DNA of 64,000 bases from Microbispora amethystogenes (GCF_016863015.1 NZ_BOOB01000038.1:62001-126000), one strand, 5' to 3'; positions 1-8,851 are shown, numbered from the stretch's first letter. Notes: generated by a model not told the origin, from the letters alone. Translations and numbers: made by a program.

Positions 1-1
1 G

Positions 2-736
2 GCCCAGCTCCCTAAGCGCCGCCGCCGGCAGGTGCTGATCCGCACCGACTCCGGCGGCGGCACCCGCGAGTTCCTGTCCTGGCTGTCCCGGCCCGGCCGG
101 CGGCTGTCCTACTCGATCGGGTTCACCGTCACCGAGGAGGTCCAGGCCGCGATCCTGGCCTTACCCGCCCGCGCGTGGACGCCCGCCTACGACGCCGACG
201 GGCAGGTCCGGCCCGGCGCCTGGGTGGCCGAGCTGACCGGCCTGGTGAAGCTGGAGGGCTGGCCGAAAGGGATGCGCCTGATCGTGCGCAAGGAGCGCCC
301 CCACCCGGGCGCCCAGTTGCGCTTCACCGACATCGACGGGCACCGCTTCACGTGCTTTGTGACCAACACCAAGCGGGGTCAGCTCGCCGACCTGGAGTTA
401 CGCCACCGCCGCCGCGCCCGGTGCGAGGACCGTATCCGCGCCGCCAAGGACACCGGATTGCGCAACCTGCCCCTGCACGACTTCGCCCAGAACCAGATCT
501 GGTGCGAGATCGTCGCGCTGGCCTGCGAACTCCTGGCTTGGATGCAGATGCTCGCCCTCGACGGACCGGCCCGCCGGTACGAGCCCAAACGCCTGCGGCT
601 GCGCCTATTCGCCGTCGCCGCCCGCCTGGTCCGCGGAGGACGACGACTACGCCTACGCGTGGCCGCATCCTGGCCCTGGGCCGGCCAACTGGTCGCCGCC
701 ATCACCCGGCTCCAAGCGCTCTCAGCACCGACCTGA
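2..736 (+). CDS. IS1380-type DDE transposase, C-terminal part
   Basis: The reading frame is open from the first bases, so the start lies upstream of the window; about 245 residues of a protein usually near 450-480 residues are present. The end of the catalytic core is recognisable: a Thr-Asn-Thr-Lys-Arg-Gly segment, then a His-Arg-Arg-Arg-Ala-Arg-Cys-Glu-Asp-Arg-Ile stretch carrying the last acidic residue, then the helix with Asn-Leu-Pro, as in actinobacterial IS1380/DDE group 1 transposases. The tail is Arg-rich, as usual for the family. No frameshift is seen in the visible part, so the transposase could still be active. It would cut and paste its own element through the terminal repeats. 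Confidence 0.8.
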   Translation, partial: AQLPKRRRRQVLIRTDSGGGTREFLSWLSRPGRRLSYSIGFTVTEEVQAAILALPARAWTPAYDADGQVRPGAWVAELTGLVKLEGWPKGMRLIVRKERPHPGAQLRFTDIDGHRFTCFVTNTKRGQLADLELRHRRRARCEDRIRAAKDTGLRNLPLHDFAQNQIWCEIVALACELLAWMQMLALDGPARRYEPKRLRLRLFAVAARLVRGGRRLRLRVAASWPWAGQLVAAITRLQALSAPT

Positions 737-905
737 CCAGCGCCAGACCGCCCCGACAACCCAGGAAGGACACCCTGCGGGCCCGTGGAACCCCGCCCAC
801 CCGGCGCGACAGCCGGGCCGACGCGCTGACCACGGCCACGATTTCACACCCCAGCCGAACCGCTCAGCCAGCGACCGGATGAGCACGAAAGATCGAGGTT
901 AGCGA
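2..905 (+). mobile_element. IS1380-type insertion element, left part outside the window
   Basis: The window opens inside a transposase gene and the element runs to its right end at about 900-905. The terminal segment 845-900 recurs in inverted orientation at 3473-3561, which identifies it as an IS end. The element abuts, in frame, the middle of an RHS gene, so it appears to have inserted into or deleted the 5' part of that gene. The left terminal repeat and any target duplication lie outside the window. Family assignment rests on the transposase C-terminus; the exact IS name is not known. Confidence 0.75.
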
Positions 906-2139
906 TCTGAACCTTCCCCTTACCGCTACCTCCGACCTGGACGGCAATACCACCTATGTCAACAGTACAAGTTACAGCGGTACCGCACGATTGACTGGCC
1001 GTCGCTATGGGCCCAACGGACAGGTCACCCGCGCGTTCAGCTGGGATGAGAGCACGGGAAGGTTGACCGGCGTAACTACTAAGACCAAGGCTGACACCGC
1101 CGCTCCCGTTACTGCCCAGGACGACGTCTTCTCTTACGATATTGACGACGCCGTCACCAAAATTCTCGATAAGACGGCGGCCTCGGGTTCATCACTCGGC
1201 CAGTCGGAATGCTTCACCTACGACAGCCTGCACCGTCTCACCCAGGCATGGACTACGACGGCTGCTTCATGCAGCGCTAGCTCCGCAACAGCCGATGGAT
1301 TGGGCATCGATCCCTATGCACAGACCTACACCTGGGACCCGGTAGGTAACCTCACCTCTCTGACATCCAATGGTCAGACATCCACCTATAGCTATCCCGG
1401 CGGGGGCTCTGCTCCCGTACATCCGGACACCACGACTGCCATCACCCGGCCAAACGGGACCGACACCTATGGCTACGACAACGCCGGGCAAATGACATCC
1501 CGTATCGTCTCGGGTAAACAATCGACATTCACCTACGATGAGCTCGGTGAGCTAACCGAGGCCGTAGTCGATGGCAAAACCACCGACAGCATCTATGACG
1601 CCGGCGGTCAGCGTCTTCTCCGTCGAACCCCGGATGGCAAGGTTACGCTTTACCTCGGCTCTATGGAGCTGGAGTTGTCGAGTGGTGTGGTGACAGGTAA
1701 GCGCTACTACGCGGCAGGTGACGGTTCCATGGTTGCCCTTCGCACTCCCGCAGGGCTGACCTGGCTTCTTAGTGGCATGGCTGGTAGCGAGCAGTTGGCT
1801 ATTGATACGACTACCCAGGCCTTCTACCGGGAGCGCTATCTACCCTTTGGGCAGCGCCGAGGGGAAGACGAGCTCCTGCTTACCGATCGGGGTTTTCTAG
1901 GCGCGACCGAAGACCGTTCCACTAGTTTGAGCCTGCTAGGCGCCCGCTTTTACGATCCCGCCATTGCGAAATTCCTGTCGCCCGACCCACTGCTCAATCT
2001 CGCCAGCCCTGGGCTCACAAATGCTTATGGTTACGCAGGCGGCGATCCCATCAACCTATTCGATGCCGACGGATTGAACCCCGCCCTTGGCACGACCCGA
2101 ACTGGCGCAAGAAGTCTCCCAAAGAGCGAAAGCGAATAA
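904..2139 (+). pseudogene. RHS-repeat core, 5' truncated by IS and frameshifted at 3' end
   Basis: The frame encodes tandem YD repeats (Tyr-Asp-x-x-Gly motifs such as YDNAGQMTS, YDELGEL, YDAGGQRL) and the conserved RHS core end (LGARFYDP, FLSPDP, NAYGYAGGDPINLFD-DG). RHS proteins form a cocoon around a C-terminal toxin and cleave it at the core end. The 5' part is missing because the IS end joins this frame at about 903. At about 2085-2095 the natural continuation leaves this frame: the next frame reads on as HDPNWRKKSPKERKR and into the domain at 2151-2873, whereas this frame stops at 2139. I therefore infer a frameshift separating core from toxin. Only one ordinary TTG at 991 could initiate here. 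Base composition is less GC-rich than the chromosome-like genes. Confidence 0.75.
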
Positions 2140-2150
2140 CAAATAAGTAC

Positions 2151-2873
2151 ATGGCTGGTGAGCGTAAAGCGCAGAGAGAGCTCGCCAAACGTGAGCGCGA
2201 GCAGGCTCGGCAGCGCGAAAAGGCTCGGCGCGCTCTGGCCAATGACAAGAAGGGTCTCGGCGACCGCACCAATGAGCATATTCGCTACAGGAACCAAGTG
2301 GACAACACCCGCCGCGACGACCGTCGCAAGGCGGAGGAAAGGGACAGCTCCTTTGCAAATTGCTTACTGAACGGCTGTCCTGAATACGCCGACCATGATC
2401 ACCCAACCTCGGCTATCGGCGACACGGCGCACATCTTTACGGGAATCGCGGGGATCGAATACGGGCTTCCCGTCCCGGGAGGCCGTAGACTGTTCCCCAA
2501 CCAAATGCCTTCAAGCCTTCAGGCAGAGCTTGGTGCGGCCAACTCACTCGGCGTCAAGCCCGTCAGCCCGGGCAGTACGGGCTTCGATGCGGCTGTTGGG
2601 AGTGGCACCGTAAAGTGGGCCGTCCTCGACGATGGGACACTGGTTGTAGTGCCGAAACACGTTAGAGGCACGGAAGTATCTCATTCAGTTCTCAGCCGCG
2701 GGGCACCGGTACGGGCAGCGGGAGAGGCGGAGATTGCTGGGAACGCAGCAAGCGGGTACTTTGGGCTTGAGGTCAGTAATCACAGCGGTCATTTCCGCCC
2801 TTCTCCCGAAAGCCTCGAGGTAGGGAAGCAAGCGTTCGGGAAAGCCGGCATCCATTTCGTGGAGCTCATGTGA
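2151..2873 (+). CDS. RHS C-terminal toxin-like domain, detached by frameshift
   Basis: This 240-residue frame starts with a highly charged Arg/Lys/Glu helix (residues 1-65), then a globular region. The end has features typical of polymorphic toxin domains: a Ser-His-Ser-Val-Leu segment, an Ala-Ala-Gly-Glu-Ala segment and an Asn-His-Ser-Gly-His-Phe motif near residue 210. The frame is open upstream of the Met codon to about 2091 and reads as a natural extension of the RHS core, so the intact ancestor was probably one protein. I do not recognise the enzymatic class; the paired histidines may be catalytic, but this is a guess. The stop overlaps the start of the next gene by four bases (GTGA), the arrangement expected for a toxin and its immunity gene. 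Confidence 0.6.
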   Translation: MAGERKAQRELAKREREQARQREKARRALANDKKGLGDRTNEHIRYRNQVDNTRRDDRRKAEERDSSFANCLLNGCPEYADHDHPTSAIGDTAHIFTGIAGIEYGLPVPGGRRLFPNQMPSSLQAELGAANSLGVKPVSPGSTGFDAAVGSGTVKWAVLDDGTLVVVPKHVRGTEVSHSVLSRGAPVRAAGEAEIAGNAASGYFGLEVSNHSGHFRPSPESLEVGKQAFGKAGIHFVELM

Positions 2874-3409
2874 CGTGGGATGTAGAAGCACTTATGGCAC
2901 TACGGGTCGATGAAATTGTGCAATTATTCGAAGGGGGGGTGCCAGAAGGGATGAGCTTGAGCACCAATGAATGGCTCACTCTCATCGAAGCCCTGACTCA
3001 ATTCGTCACGATTCCTAATCGGGAGAAAGTGACGCGCCACCTACAAGCAATCGAGGCTCTGCAGCATATACTCGATGCTGCACATGAGTCTGGCAGCCTT
3101 GATCGCACGGAAATAGTGATTCGGCGGCTAAATCTTGCAGCCGTGCTTATCGGTAGAGGTGAGACTGGTTTGGCTGGGTTAAATCCAGTATCCGCTGCAG
3201 ATCTTTTCCTTGCGGAAGTGCCTTACTCACTAGTCGATGCAGATGCTCTGGCGAAAAACTGGCGAAAGCTGGATTTGCAAACAATACGCAAGCTAAGATT
3301 CATAAAAAACATGATCGCGCCGTTGCGCGTCATCGAGAAGGCGCTTCCTCCCGGAGGGGCCAAGCTAGCCGCTCAAGACTGGCTTCATCTGTCAGATAGT
3401 CTACCCTAG
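2870..3409 (+). CDS. putative immunity protein for the RHS toxin
   Basis: A 179-residue, mostly helical soluble protein without signal peptide or membrane segment. Its GTG start overlaps the stop of the toxin-like frame (GTGA), so the two are translationally coupled. The gene is clearly more AT-rich than the genome, with codons such as ATA, TTA and AGA that are rare elsewhere in the window, as is typical for horizontally moving immunity genes. No family was recognised from the sequence; the immunity role is inferred only from position, size and composition. An alternative is an unrelated hypothetical gene carried with the RHS cassette. Confidence 0.55.
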   Translation: MTWDVEALMALRVDEIVQLFEGGVPEGMSLSTNEWLTLIEALTQFVTIPNREKVTRHLQAIEALQHILDAAHESGSLDRTEIVIRRLNLAAVLIGRGETGLAGLNPVSAADLFLAEVPYSLVDADALAKNWRKLDLQTIRKLRFIKNMIAPLRVIEKALPPGGAKLAAQDWLHLSDSLP

Positions 3410-3472
3410 ATCACGAAGCTGTTTCGAATGAAGTAAACGTGACTACTATCTGCAGGTGATGTTCGGTAAGCC

Positions 3473-3561
3473 AACCTCGATCTTTCGTGCTCATTCGGTG
3501 GCTGGCCTCGATCTTTCACGCCCATCACGGTGGCTGGCTGAGCGGTTCGGCTGGGGTCTGA
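3473..3561 (-). repeat. solo inverted copy of the IS1380-type end with an internal 32-bp duplication
   Basis: The segment is the reverse complement of the IS end at 845-900 (shared blocks include AACCTCGATCTTTCGTGCTC and CTGAGCGGTTCGGCTGGGGT). Compared with the left copy it contains an extra imperfect tandem copy of about 32 bases beginning CCTCGATCTTTC, at about 3506-3537. No IS1380 transposase follows it; instead an IS3-type remnant does. The RHS-immunity cassette (about 905-3470) is thus bracketed by inverted IS ends. Confidence 0.75.
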
Positions 3562-3652
3562 ATCGCGGCCGTAGTCAGAGATGATTGATTCCAAGGGCTG
3601 AGGTTGGCGAATTGCCTGCGGACACGAAGCGAGGGCGTCCAAGATCGATTTG

Positions 3653-3935
3653 CAATACACCTCCTGTGCGTTCACCGAGCGGGCCAAGGCTTCGGGGCTG
3701 GTGCCGTCGATGGGATCGATCGGCGATTGATTCGACAACGCGGTCATCGAGTCGTTCTGGGGCCGAATGCAGACTGAACTGCTCAATCGCCGGCGATGGA
3801 ACACCCGCATCGAGCTGGCAAAGGCGATCTTCGAGTACCTGCAGATCTTCCACAATCGCCAACGACGTACAGCGCCCTGAGATGCGCACCCCGATCGAAT
3901 ACGCGATGCTCTACAGAAACACCCAGCTGGCATGA
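3653..3935 (+). pseudogene. IS3-family OrfB transposase, C-terminal remnant
   Basis: The translation matches the end of the IS3 integrase core: QYTSCAFTERAKASGLVPSM, then GD-stop-FDNAVIESFWGRMQTELL, then EYLQIFHNRQR and, in another frame, RTPIEYAMLYRNTQLA. A TGA at 3728-3730 replaces the cysteine codon of the GDCFDNA motif and a frameshift lies near 3868, so the gene is dead. The catalytic glutamate region (ESFW) is still readable. The 5' half of the gene and both terminal repeats are absent. Confidence 0.8.
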
Positions 3936-4001
3936 CAGCCAATCAAGCCGACTCCACGAAACCCGAGGCACATCAGAGCCTCCTTCAATGCCGGCGCCGG
4001 T

Positions 4002-5117
4002 TCATAGGCCCACGCGCAGCATCGGGTTGTTCTTCCACTTGTCGCGATGGCGGATGTACTGCATGACCACGGGGGACTTCTCCGACCAGCGGCCGTGCTG
4101 GCAGATTCCGGCCATGGTCGCACCGGAGTCGGCGGCGTCTGTGGCTCCGCCGGCGCGCAGGCCGTATGCGGAATAGCGGTCGGCGTGCGGAAGGCCAGCG
4201 GCCTGGGCGGCCTGTTTGACGACCAGGTTGATCGCTTCAAGGGTCATGCGGATGCCGTCGCCGCGGCCGGCCCTCCGTACAGGTGCACCGTCGTCGCCGA
4301 TAGCGCCCGCGATGCGGCCGTTCTTGTCGATCGCGCGGAACACCGGCCCGCTGGTGATGCCGTGCTCGGTGAGGATCTCCAGCCACGCCGACTCCACCCG
4401 CACGGGGCAGGTCCCCGGATGGGAGCCGTACGGCAGCGGCACGCTGACGCCGCGGGCGTCGCGGTCGGTCTTCGACATCGGGATGAAGAGCTCCAGGCCC
4501 TCCCGCAGGAAGGTCACGTCTTCGATGTTCAGGTTGTGCAACTCGATCCGGCGCGTCATCGCCGCGTACCCGACGGTCAGGATGGTCCGGTTGCGGTTCC
4601 CCGCGGGACCATCCTCCGGCTGAGTCTCGATCATGGCCCGCAGGATCTCGATGGTGATGGGCAGCGACCACCGCGGCCGGAAGCCGGACTTCGCCCGCAG
4701 CTTGCGGTAGGAGCGCAGGGCCTCTCGGATCGGCCGGGTGTTCGGCCGTTCGGCGCCCGTGTCGGTGTGGATCGACAGGATCGCCGAGATGGCCCGGTCG
4801 ACCGTGGCCGGGGCCCGGCCCAACGTGGTGAGGTAGGCGATGTAGTTGACGACCGCCGCCGAGGTGGCCGGCAGCGGAGACGCACCGTCGGCGGTACACC
4901 AATCGGAGAACCTGGCCCAGTCTCCGGCGTAGGCCCGGTGCGTGTTCTCCGAGCGTGCCTGCCGGAGCAGTTCGGCTGCTTCGTCGCTGAGGACTCCTCC
5001 ACCACCGCGAGGTCCAACGAGCGCGGGACGATACGTTCCTCGATGGCCGGGTCTAAGGCCACATCGCCGCGCATGTCCGCAGACCTCAAGATCCTCGAAG
5101 CTGATTTCCGATAACAT
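4002..5117 (-). CDS. tyrosine recombinase/integrase, probably frameshifted near its N-terminus
   Basis: The 371-residue frame contains an N-terminal SAM-like core-binding domain (ENTHRAYAGDWARFSDWC) and a C-terminal catalytic domain: first arginine in TRRIEL, the Y-G-L-R box, QHGRW, and the nucleophile tyrosine in VMQYIRH. The usual H-x-x-R histidine is replaced by tyrosine. The first 45 residues look unlike protein, whereas an adjacent frame reads MRGDVALDP...SLDLAVVEES from an ATG at 5074 and would join LSDEAAELL after a one-base shift near 4985-4995. Either the true gene starts at 5074 with a frameshift or the N-terminus differs. It probably mediated integration of the island. The ATG at 5117 sits inside the inverted repeat at 5103-5132. 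Confidence 0.7.
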   Translation of the reverse strand: MLSEISFEDLEVCGHARRCGLRPGHRGTYRPALVGPRGGGGVLSDEAAELLRQARSENTHRAYAGDWARFSDWCTADGASPLPATSAAVVNYIAYLTTLGRAPATVDRAISAILSIHTDTGAERPNTRPIREALRSYRKLRAKSGFRPRWSLPITIEILRAMIETQPEDGPAGNRNRTILTVGYAAMTRRIELHNLNIEDVTFLREGLELFIPMSKTDRDARGVSVPLPYGSHPGTCPVRVESAWLEILTEHGITSGPVFRAIDKNGRIAGAIGDDGAPVRRAGRGDGIRMTLEAINLVVKQAAQAAGLPHADRYSAYGLRAGGATDAADSGATMAGICQHGRWSEKSPVVMQYIRHRDKWKNNPMLRVGL

Positions 5118-5132
5118 GCATTATCGGAAATC
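5103..5132. promoter_or_regulatory. perfect 12-bp inverted repeat with 6-bp centre at the integrase start
   Basis: GATTTCCGATAA and its exact reverse complement TTATCGGAAATC flank the six bases CATGCA. Two 12-bp arms around a 6-bp spacer resemble a tyrosine-recombinase core site (dif has 11-bp arms and a 6-bp centre), but could equally be an autoregulatory operator since it covers the integrase 5' end and lies upstream of the divergent genes at 5167 and 5235. The local AT-richness stands out from the surroundings. Confidence 0.6.
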
Positions 5133-5166
5133 AAAGTTCATCGAATCGCAGAAGGGTGGATGCGCG

Positions 5167-5262
5167 ATGGGCGAGGGCAGCGGTACCAGGGTGCTGCGAC
5201 TTGCGAGCCACTCCAAGCACGCTGACGTGAGTCCATGGAGCGATCCCTGGCGAGGCCGGTGA
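5167..5262 (+). CDS. small 31-residue ORF, uncertain
   Basis: An ATG follows a purine-rich AGGGTGGA at 5152-5159 with plausible spacing, and the stop overlaps a possible GTG start (5259) of the next gene as GTGA. The product is a short polar peptide with no recognised motif. The overlap pattern and the position just downstream of the palindrome are the only support. Confidence 0.3.
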   Translation: MGEGSGTRVLRLASHSKHADVSPWSDPWRGR

Positions 5263-5705
5263 CGTCGGTGAGTGAATTCAGCCGTTCTGTGGATGACGAC
5301 ACCGACTTACGACCGAACGGTGGAGACCGTATCTGGTTCCTGACGGGGCCACTGGGCGGGGTCCAACTGTCATTTTCTCGCCATCGCGATGCGAGTCCCG
5401 GCTTCCGCGAGTGGACAGGTAGGACAATCCACTACCACTCGCCAAAGCCATTGTTTCCAGGTCATCGGCAGCGGCGGGGTGACTGTCCGTATGTGCCCGG
5501 GTGGCGGTGTTACCAGGCTGGGTCGCTCGTGCCTGAGGACCTTCCGCAGGAGTGGTCGGCGGCCGGCCGCGACGATGAGGTGATCTGGCGGGTGCTTGAG
5601 CTGGCCTACCAGCGGTTCTTCGTGGACACGACGCTGCAGGATTACCGGACGAGGATGTCGCGGGTGCTGTCGGAGGTCCTCGGTGGCGACGAGAAGAGTG
5701 ATTGA
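5235..5705 (+). CDS. hypothetical protein
   Basis: A 156-residue soluble protein rich in Arg, Trp and His, without signal peptide or transmembrane segment. The C-terminal part (about residues 95-150) is predicted helical and protein-like (VIWRVLELAYQRFFVD). The ATG at 5235 has no clear ribosome site; a GTG at 5259, overlapping the stop of the preceding small frame, is an equally good start. No family recognised. It is read away from the recombinase, so it is probably cargo of the island. Confidence 0.55.
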   Translation: MERSLARPVTSVSEFSRSVDDDTDLRPNGGDRIWFLTGPLGGVQLSFSRHRDASPGFREWTGRTIHYHSPKPLFPGHRQRRGDCPYVPGWRCYQAGSLVPEDLPQEWSAAGRDDEVIWRVLELAYQRFFVDTTLQDYRTRMSRVLSEVLGGDEKSD

Positions 5706-6018
5706 CCCTCAGCGTATGAACTCGACGATGTAGGCCAAGGGGACTCGGCAGGTTCAGATGCGGAGGCTGAAACCACGGCTGTCCCATAGATGATCAACTG
5801 GTACTCCAGCGTAGACGGTGTTCCCCGACGTCAGGCGCGGTGCCCCAGCGGCAGAGGCCTCCCATCCCATGCGTGGGCGAAACGGCGAGGTCAGCCCTCT
5901 GGGATATCCCATCTTTCCTGTCATCTTGTAGGCCGGCCTCCATCTGAACCACTATTCCGGCAAGGCCGCTGGACTGGCCGAGCAAGTCGTCATGGAAGCG
6001 ACATGAAGGGGTTCGGCG
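5706..6018. other. non-coding stretch
   Basis: About 310 bases between the hypothetical gene and the secreted-protein gene. Short open frames exist on both strands but none has protein-like composition or a ribosome site. No repeat or IS end was recognised. It presumably contains the promoter of the next gene. Confidence 0.4.
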
Positions 6019-6447
6019 ATGCGAAGCAAGATCGCATGGAGGATGTCGAAGGGTGCAGCACTCTCGGCAGCGGTAGCTGGCTTGGTTGTCCTATCGCCAG
6101 CACCGCAAGCGAACGCGGGGACATGCAGTCTCGGGTTCATCTGCGGCTACGTCGAAAACTACCTGCCAAGTTCGTACACGGTGAAGGTCGCGGAGCTCGG
6201 GGTCGGCTCGGAAACGTGCGTGACCCAAGAGGGGACCTTCACCTGCAAGACGTACTGGCTGCCCAGCGGAACGAAGAGCAAGCAGATCGGCGTCAAGGAC
6301 GTCGACGCGCTGACAGTCGAGAACGCCGCATGGACCACGAATAACAACAGCACCTGGTTCGGCGCAGGCGCCTGGGAGAGGATCCACGACGACCAGGGGC
6401 GTGTTTGCAGCGTGAAGGACGGGCATCCGGCCTGCTATCAGAACTGA
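6019..6447 (+). CDS. small secreted cysteine-containing protein
   Basis: A 142-residue protein with a clear Sec signal peptide: basic MRSKIAWR start, hydrophobic AALSAAVAGLVVLS and an Ala-x-Ala site (ANA) near residue 33. The mature part of about 109 residues has six cysteines, suggesting disulfides, and ends in a CSVKDGHPACYQN-like tail. An AAGGGG ribosome site lies about eight bases before the ATG. No family recognised. It lies in the IS-rich zone, directly before an IS3 remnant. A secreted structural or inhibitor-like protein is possible, but the sequence does not show a function. Confidence 0.6.
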   Translation: MRSKIAWRMSKGAALSAAVAGLVVLSPAPQANAGTCSLGFICGYVENYLPSSYTVKVAELGVGSETCVTQEGTFTCKTYWLPSGTKSKQIGVKDVDALTVENAAWTTNNNSTWFGAGAWERIHDDQGRVCSVKDGHPACYQN

Positions 6448-6716
6448 ACCGCGCCGGGTTTATGAGACTCGGCTGCTTGGTTTGTACCGCGGTGAGTGCG
6501 GCCTGTTGGTGACGGTAGTAGATCGCTTCGTTGCAGGTGGGGCGATCTGCCATTCGACGACCATCCGGGAGTACATGTCGATGATGAAGGCCGCGTCCAC
6601 CCATCCTGACCGGGTCGGCAACCTGCAGTAGGTTCGGCCTCGGCGCGTGGAACTCGCGCCCGGCCAGGTAGGCCGCGTCGAACGTCTTTGTCGGACCCTC
6701 CGGGCACGATGGCCGC
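6448..6716 (-). pseudogene. IS3-family OrfB transposase remnant (internal deletion)
   Basis: Read on the minus strand the segment gives an OrfB piece ([20 protein letters not shown], then in another frame AAFIIDMYSRMVVEWQ, the region around the first catalytic Asp), then jumps to the OrfB C-terminus (EAIYYRHQQAALTAVQTKQP). The intervening catalytic core is deleted and at least one frameshift is present. It ends one base before the ligA start codon, so the ligase promoter region is IS-derived. Confidence 0.7.
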
Positions 6717-8804
6717 ATGACTGAAGCGCCCCCGATCGACGCGATCGCCGATGAGACCGCCTACGCCGAGGCGGTCCAGCTGGCGGCCGACGCAGCCGCG
6801 GCCTATTACGGTGACGGCACCTCCCCGCTGGACGATGACGCCTACGACCGGCTCGTCCGGGGCATCGCCGCCTATGAGAAGGCCCACCCCGGCCAGGTGC
6901 TGGAGGCCTCGCCGACGGGCAAGGTCGCCGGAGTCGTGGGTGATGTCCCGCACACCGTGCCCATGCTCAGCTTGGACAACGTGTTCGGGCCCGAGGAGCT
7001 GGCCGGCTGGGCCGCCTCGCTGGAGCGCCGGCTCGGCCGCCCGGTGACCGCGTGGTCCGTGGAGCCGAAGCTGGACGGGCTGGCGGTCGCCGCCCGCTAC
7101 CGTCACGGCCGCCTCGTCCAGTTGGTCACCCGCGGCGACGGGAGCGCGGGCGAGGACGTCTCACACGCGATCGGGACGATCGTCGGCCTCCCCGGGCGGC
7201 TCGCCGACCCGGTCACTGTGGAGCTGCGCGGCGAGGTGATGATGACCGCCCGGCAGTTCGAGGAGGCGTGCGCGAAACGGCAGGCGCATGACGGGACCAC
7301 GTTCGCGAACCCGCGCAGCGCCGCCGCGGGCACGCTGAGGGCGCAGGACCGGCCATACGTGTGCGAGCTGACGTTCTTCGGGTACGGCGCGCTGCCGCTG
7401 CCTGACGACACCTCCGACCTCGCCACACGGCTCCGGGAATCGCCGCACAGCCAGGTGATGGACTGGGTCGCCGGGCAGGGTGCGCAGACCACTGCCGGGA
7501 CCGCGGTCGCCGGCATCGTCGCGACGACTGTGGAGCAGGCGCAGCAGCGGGTCGAGGAGATCGCGGCCGCGCGGCCGGAGCTGCCGTTCGGGATCGACGG
7601 CATCGTGATCAAGGCGGATGACGCGGCGGACCAGGCGCAGGCCGGGTTCGGCTCCCGGGCACCGCGGTGGGCGATCGCCTACAAGCTGCCCGCCGTACAG
7701 AAGATCACCAAGCTGCTCACGGTGGAATGGAACACCGGCCGGACCGGGGTGATCGCCCCGCGGGCGGTTCTGGAGCCGGTGGAGCTGGACGGCTCCGTCG
7801 TGACGTACGCCACGCTGCACAACCCCTCAGACATCACGCGCCGTGGGCTGATGCTGAGGGACAGCGTCGTCGTCTACAAGGCTGGCGACGTGATCCCGCG
7901 GGTGGAGTCCCCGGTGGTGCACCTGCGCATCGGCGACGAGCAGCCCATCGTGTTCCCGGAGGAGTGCCCGACCTGCAGTGGTGAGATCGACACCTCCCAG
8001 GAGCGGTGGAGATGCGTGCGAGGCCGGAACTGCCGTGCGATCGCCTCGATCCGGTACGCGGTCGGCCGCGACCAGCTGGACGTGGAAGGGCTGGCCGACA
8101 ACCGCGTCCAGCAGATGCTGGACGCCGGGTTGATCGCCGACTTCGGAGACCTGTTCTTCCTCACGCGTGAGCAGCTGCTGGGCCTGGAGCGGATGGGGGA
8201 GGTGTCCACCGACAACCTCGTGGCCGCCATCGACAGGGCCAGGACCAGACCGCTGAGCCGGGTGTTCTGCGCGCTGGGCGTCCGGGGGACGGGGCGCTCG
8301 ATGAGCCGCCGCATCGCCCGGCACTTCGGCACCATGGAGGCCATCCGTGCGGCCGACGTCGAGGGGCTGCAGAAGGTGGACGGCATCGGCCCGGAGAAGG
8401 CGCCCGTGATCATCGCCGACCTGGCCGAGCTGTCCGACCTCATCGACAAGCTCGTCCGCGCCGGGGTGAACATGGCCGAGCCCGATGCGGCGGCGCCCGC
8501 CGGCGACCAGGGCGGCACGACCACCCCGGCGTCGGGCGAGGACGAGCCGGGTGCGCTGCCACTGACCGGGATGACGGTCGTGGTCACGGGCACGATGAGC
8601 GGGCAACTGGCGGCACTGTCCCGCAACCAGATGAACGAGCTCATCGAACAGGCCGGAGGCCGGGCGTCCTCCAGCGTCTCGGCGAAGACCTCGCTGGTCG
8701 TCGCAGGAGACAACGCGGGGTCCAAGAGGGCGAAGGCCGAATCCCTCGGTGTGCGGATCGCTTCCCCGGAGGAGTTCGCCGAGATGGTCGCGCAGCTGTT
8801 GTAG
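6717..8804 (+). CDS. ligA: NAD-dependent DNA ligase LigA (orphan copy)
   Basis: This 695-residue protein has the full bacterial ligase layout. An N-terminal Ia domain is followed by the adenylation domain with the active-site lysine (EPKLDG, Lys118), an OB fold, and a zinc-finger region with cysteines in CPTCSG and the CVRGRNC segment. Helix-hairpin-helix repeats follow ([19 protein letters not shown]), and a C-terminal BRCT domain (about 615-695, VVTGTMSG). It seals nicks using NAD+. The usual gatC/mnmA neighbourhood of the housekeeping ligA is absent; here it follows an IS3 remnant and precedes a TetR gene, so it is likely an additional or accessory copy. No convincing ribosome site precedes the ATG, so expression may be leaderless or may use IS-derived sequence. 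A second copy elsewhere cannot be seen from this window. Confidence 0.9.
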   Translation: MTEAPPIDAIADETAYAEAVQLAADAAAAYYGDGTSPLDDDAYDRLVRGIAAYEKAHPGQVLEASPTGKVAGVVGDVPHTVPMLSLDNVFGPEELAGWAASLERRLGRPVTAWSVEPKLDGLAVAARYRHGRLVQLVTRGDGSAGEDVSHAIGTIVGLPGRLADPVTVELRGEVMMTARQFEEACAKRQAHDGTTFANPRSAAAGTLRAQDRPYVCELTFFGYGALPLPDDTSDLATRLRESPHSQVMDWVAGQGAQTTAGTAVAGIVATTVEQAQQRVEEIAAARPELPFGIDGIVIKADDAADQAQAGFGSRAPRWAIAYKLPAVQKITKLLTVEWNTGRTGVIAPRAVLEPVELDGSVVTYATLHNPSDITRRGLMLRDSVVVYKAGDVIPRVESPVVHLRIGDEQPIVFPEECPTCSGEIDTSQERWRCVRGRNCRAIASIRYAVGRDQLDVEGLADNRVQQMLDAGLIADFGDLFFLTREQLLGLERMGEVSTDNLVAAIDRARTRPLSRVFCALGVRGTGRSMSRRIARHFGTMEAIRAADVEGLQKVDGIGPEKAPVIIADLAELSDLIDKLVRAGVNMAEPDAAAPAGDQGGTTTPASGEDEPGALPLTGMTVVVTGTMSGQLAALSRNQMNELIEQAGGRASSSVSAKTSLVVAGDNAGSKRAKAESLGVRIASPEEFAEMVAQLL

Positions 8805-8851
8805 GCAGGATGAGTGCGCGGGTACGTCTTGGGGCCTTGTGCCGCACCTTG

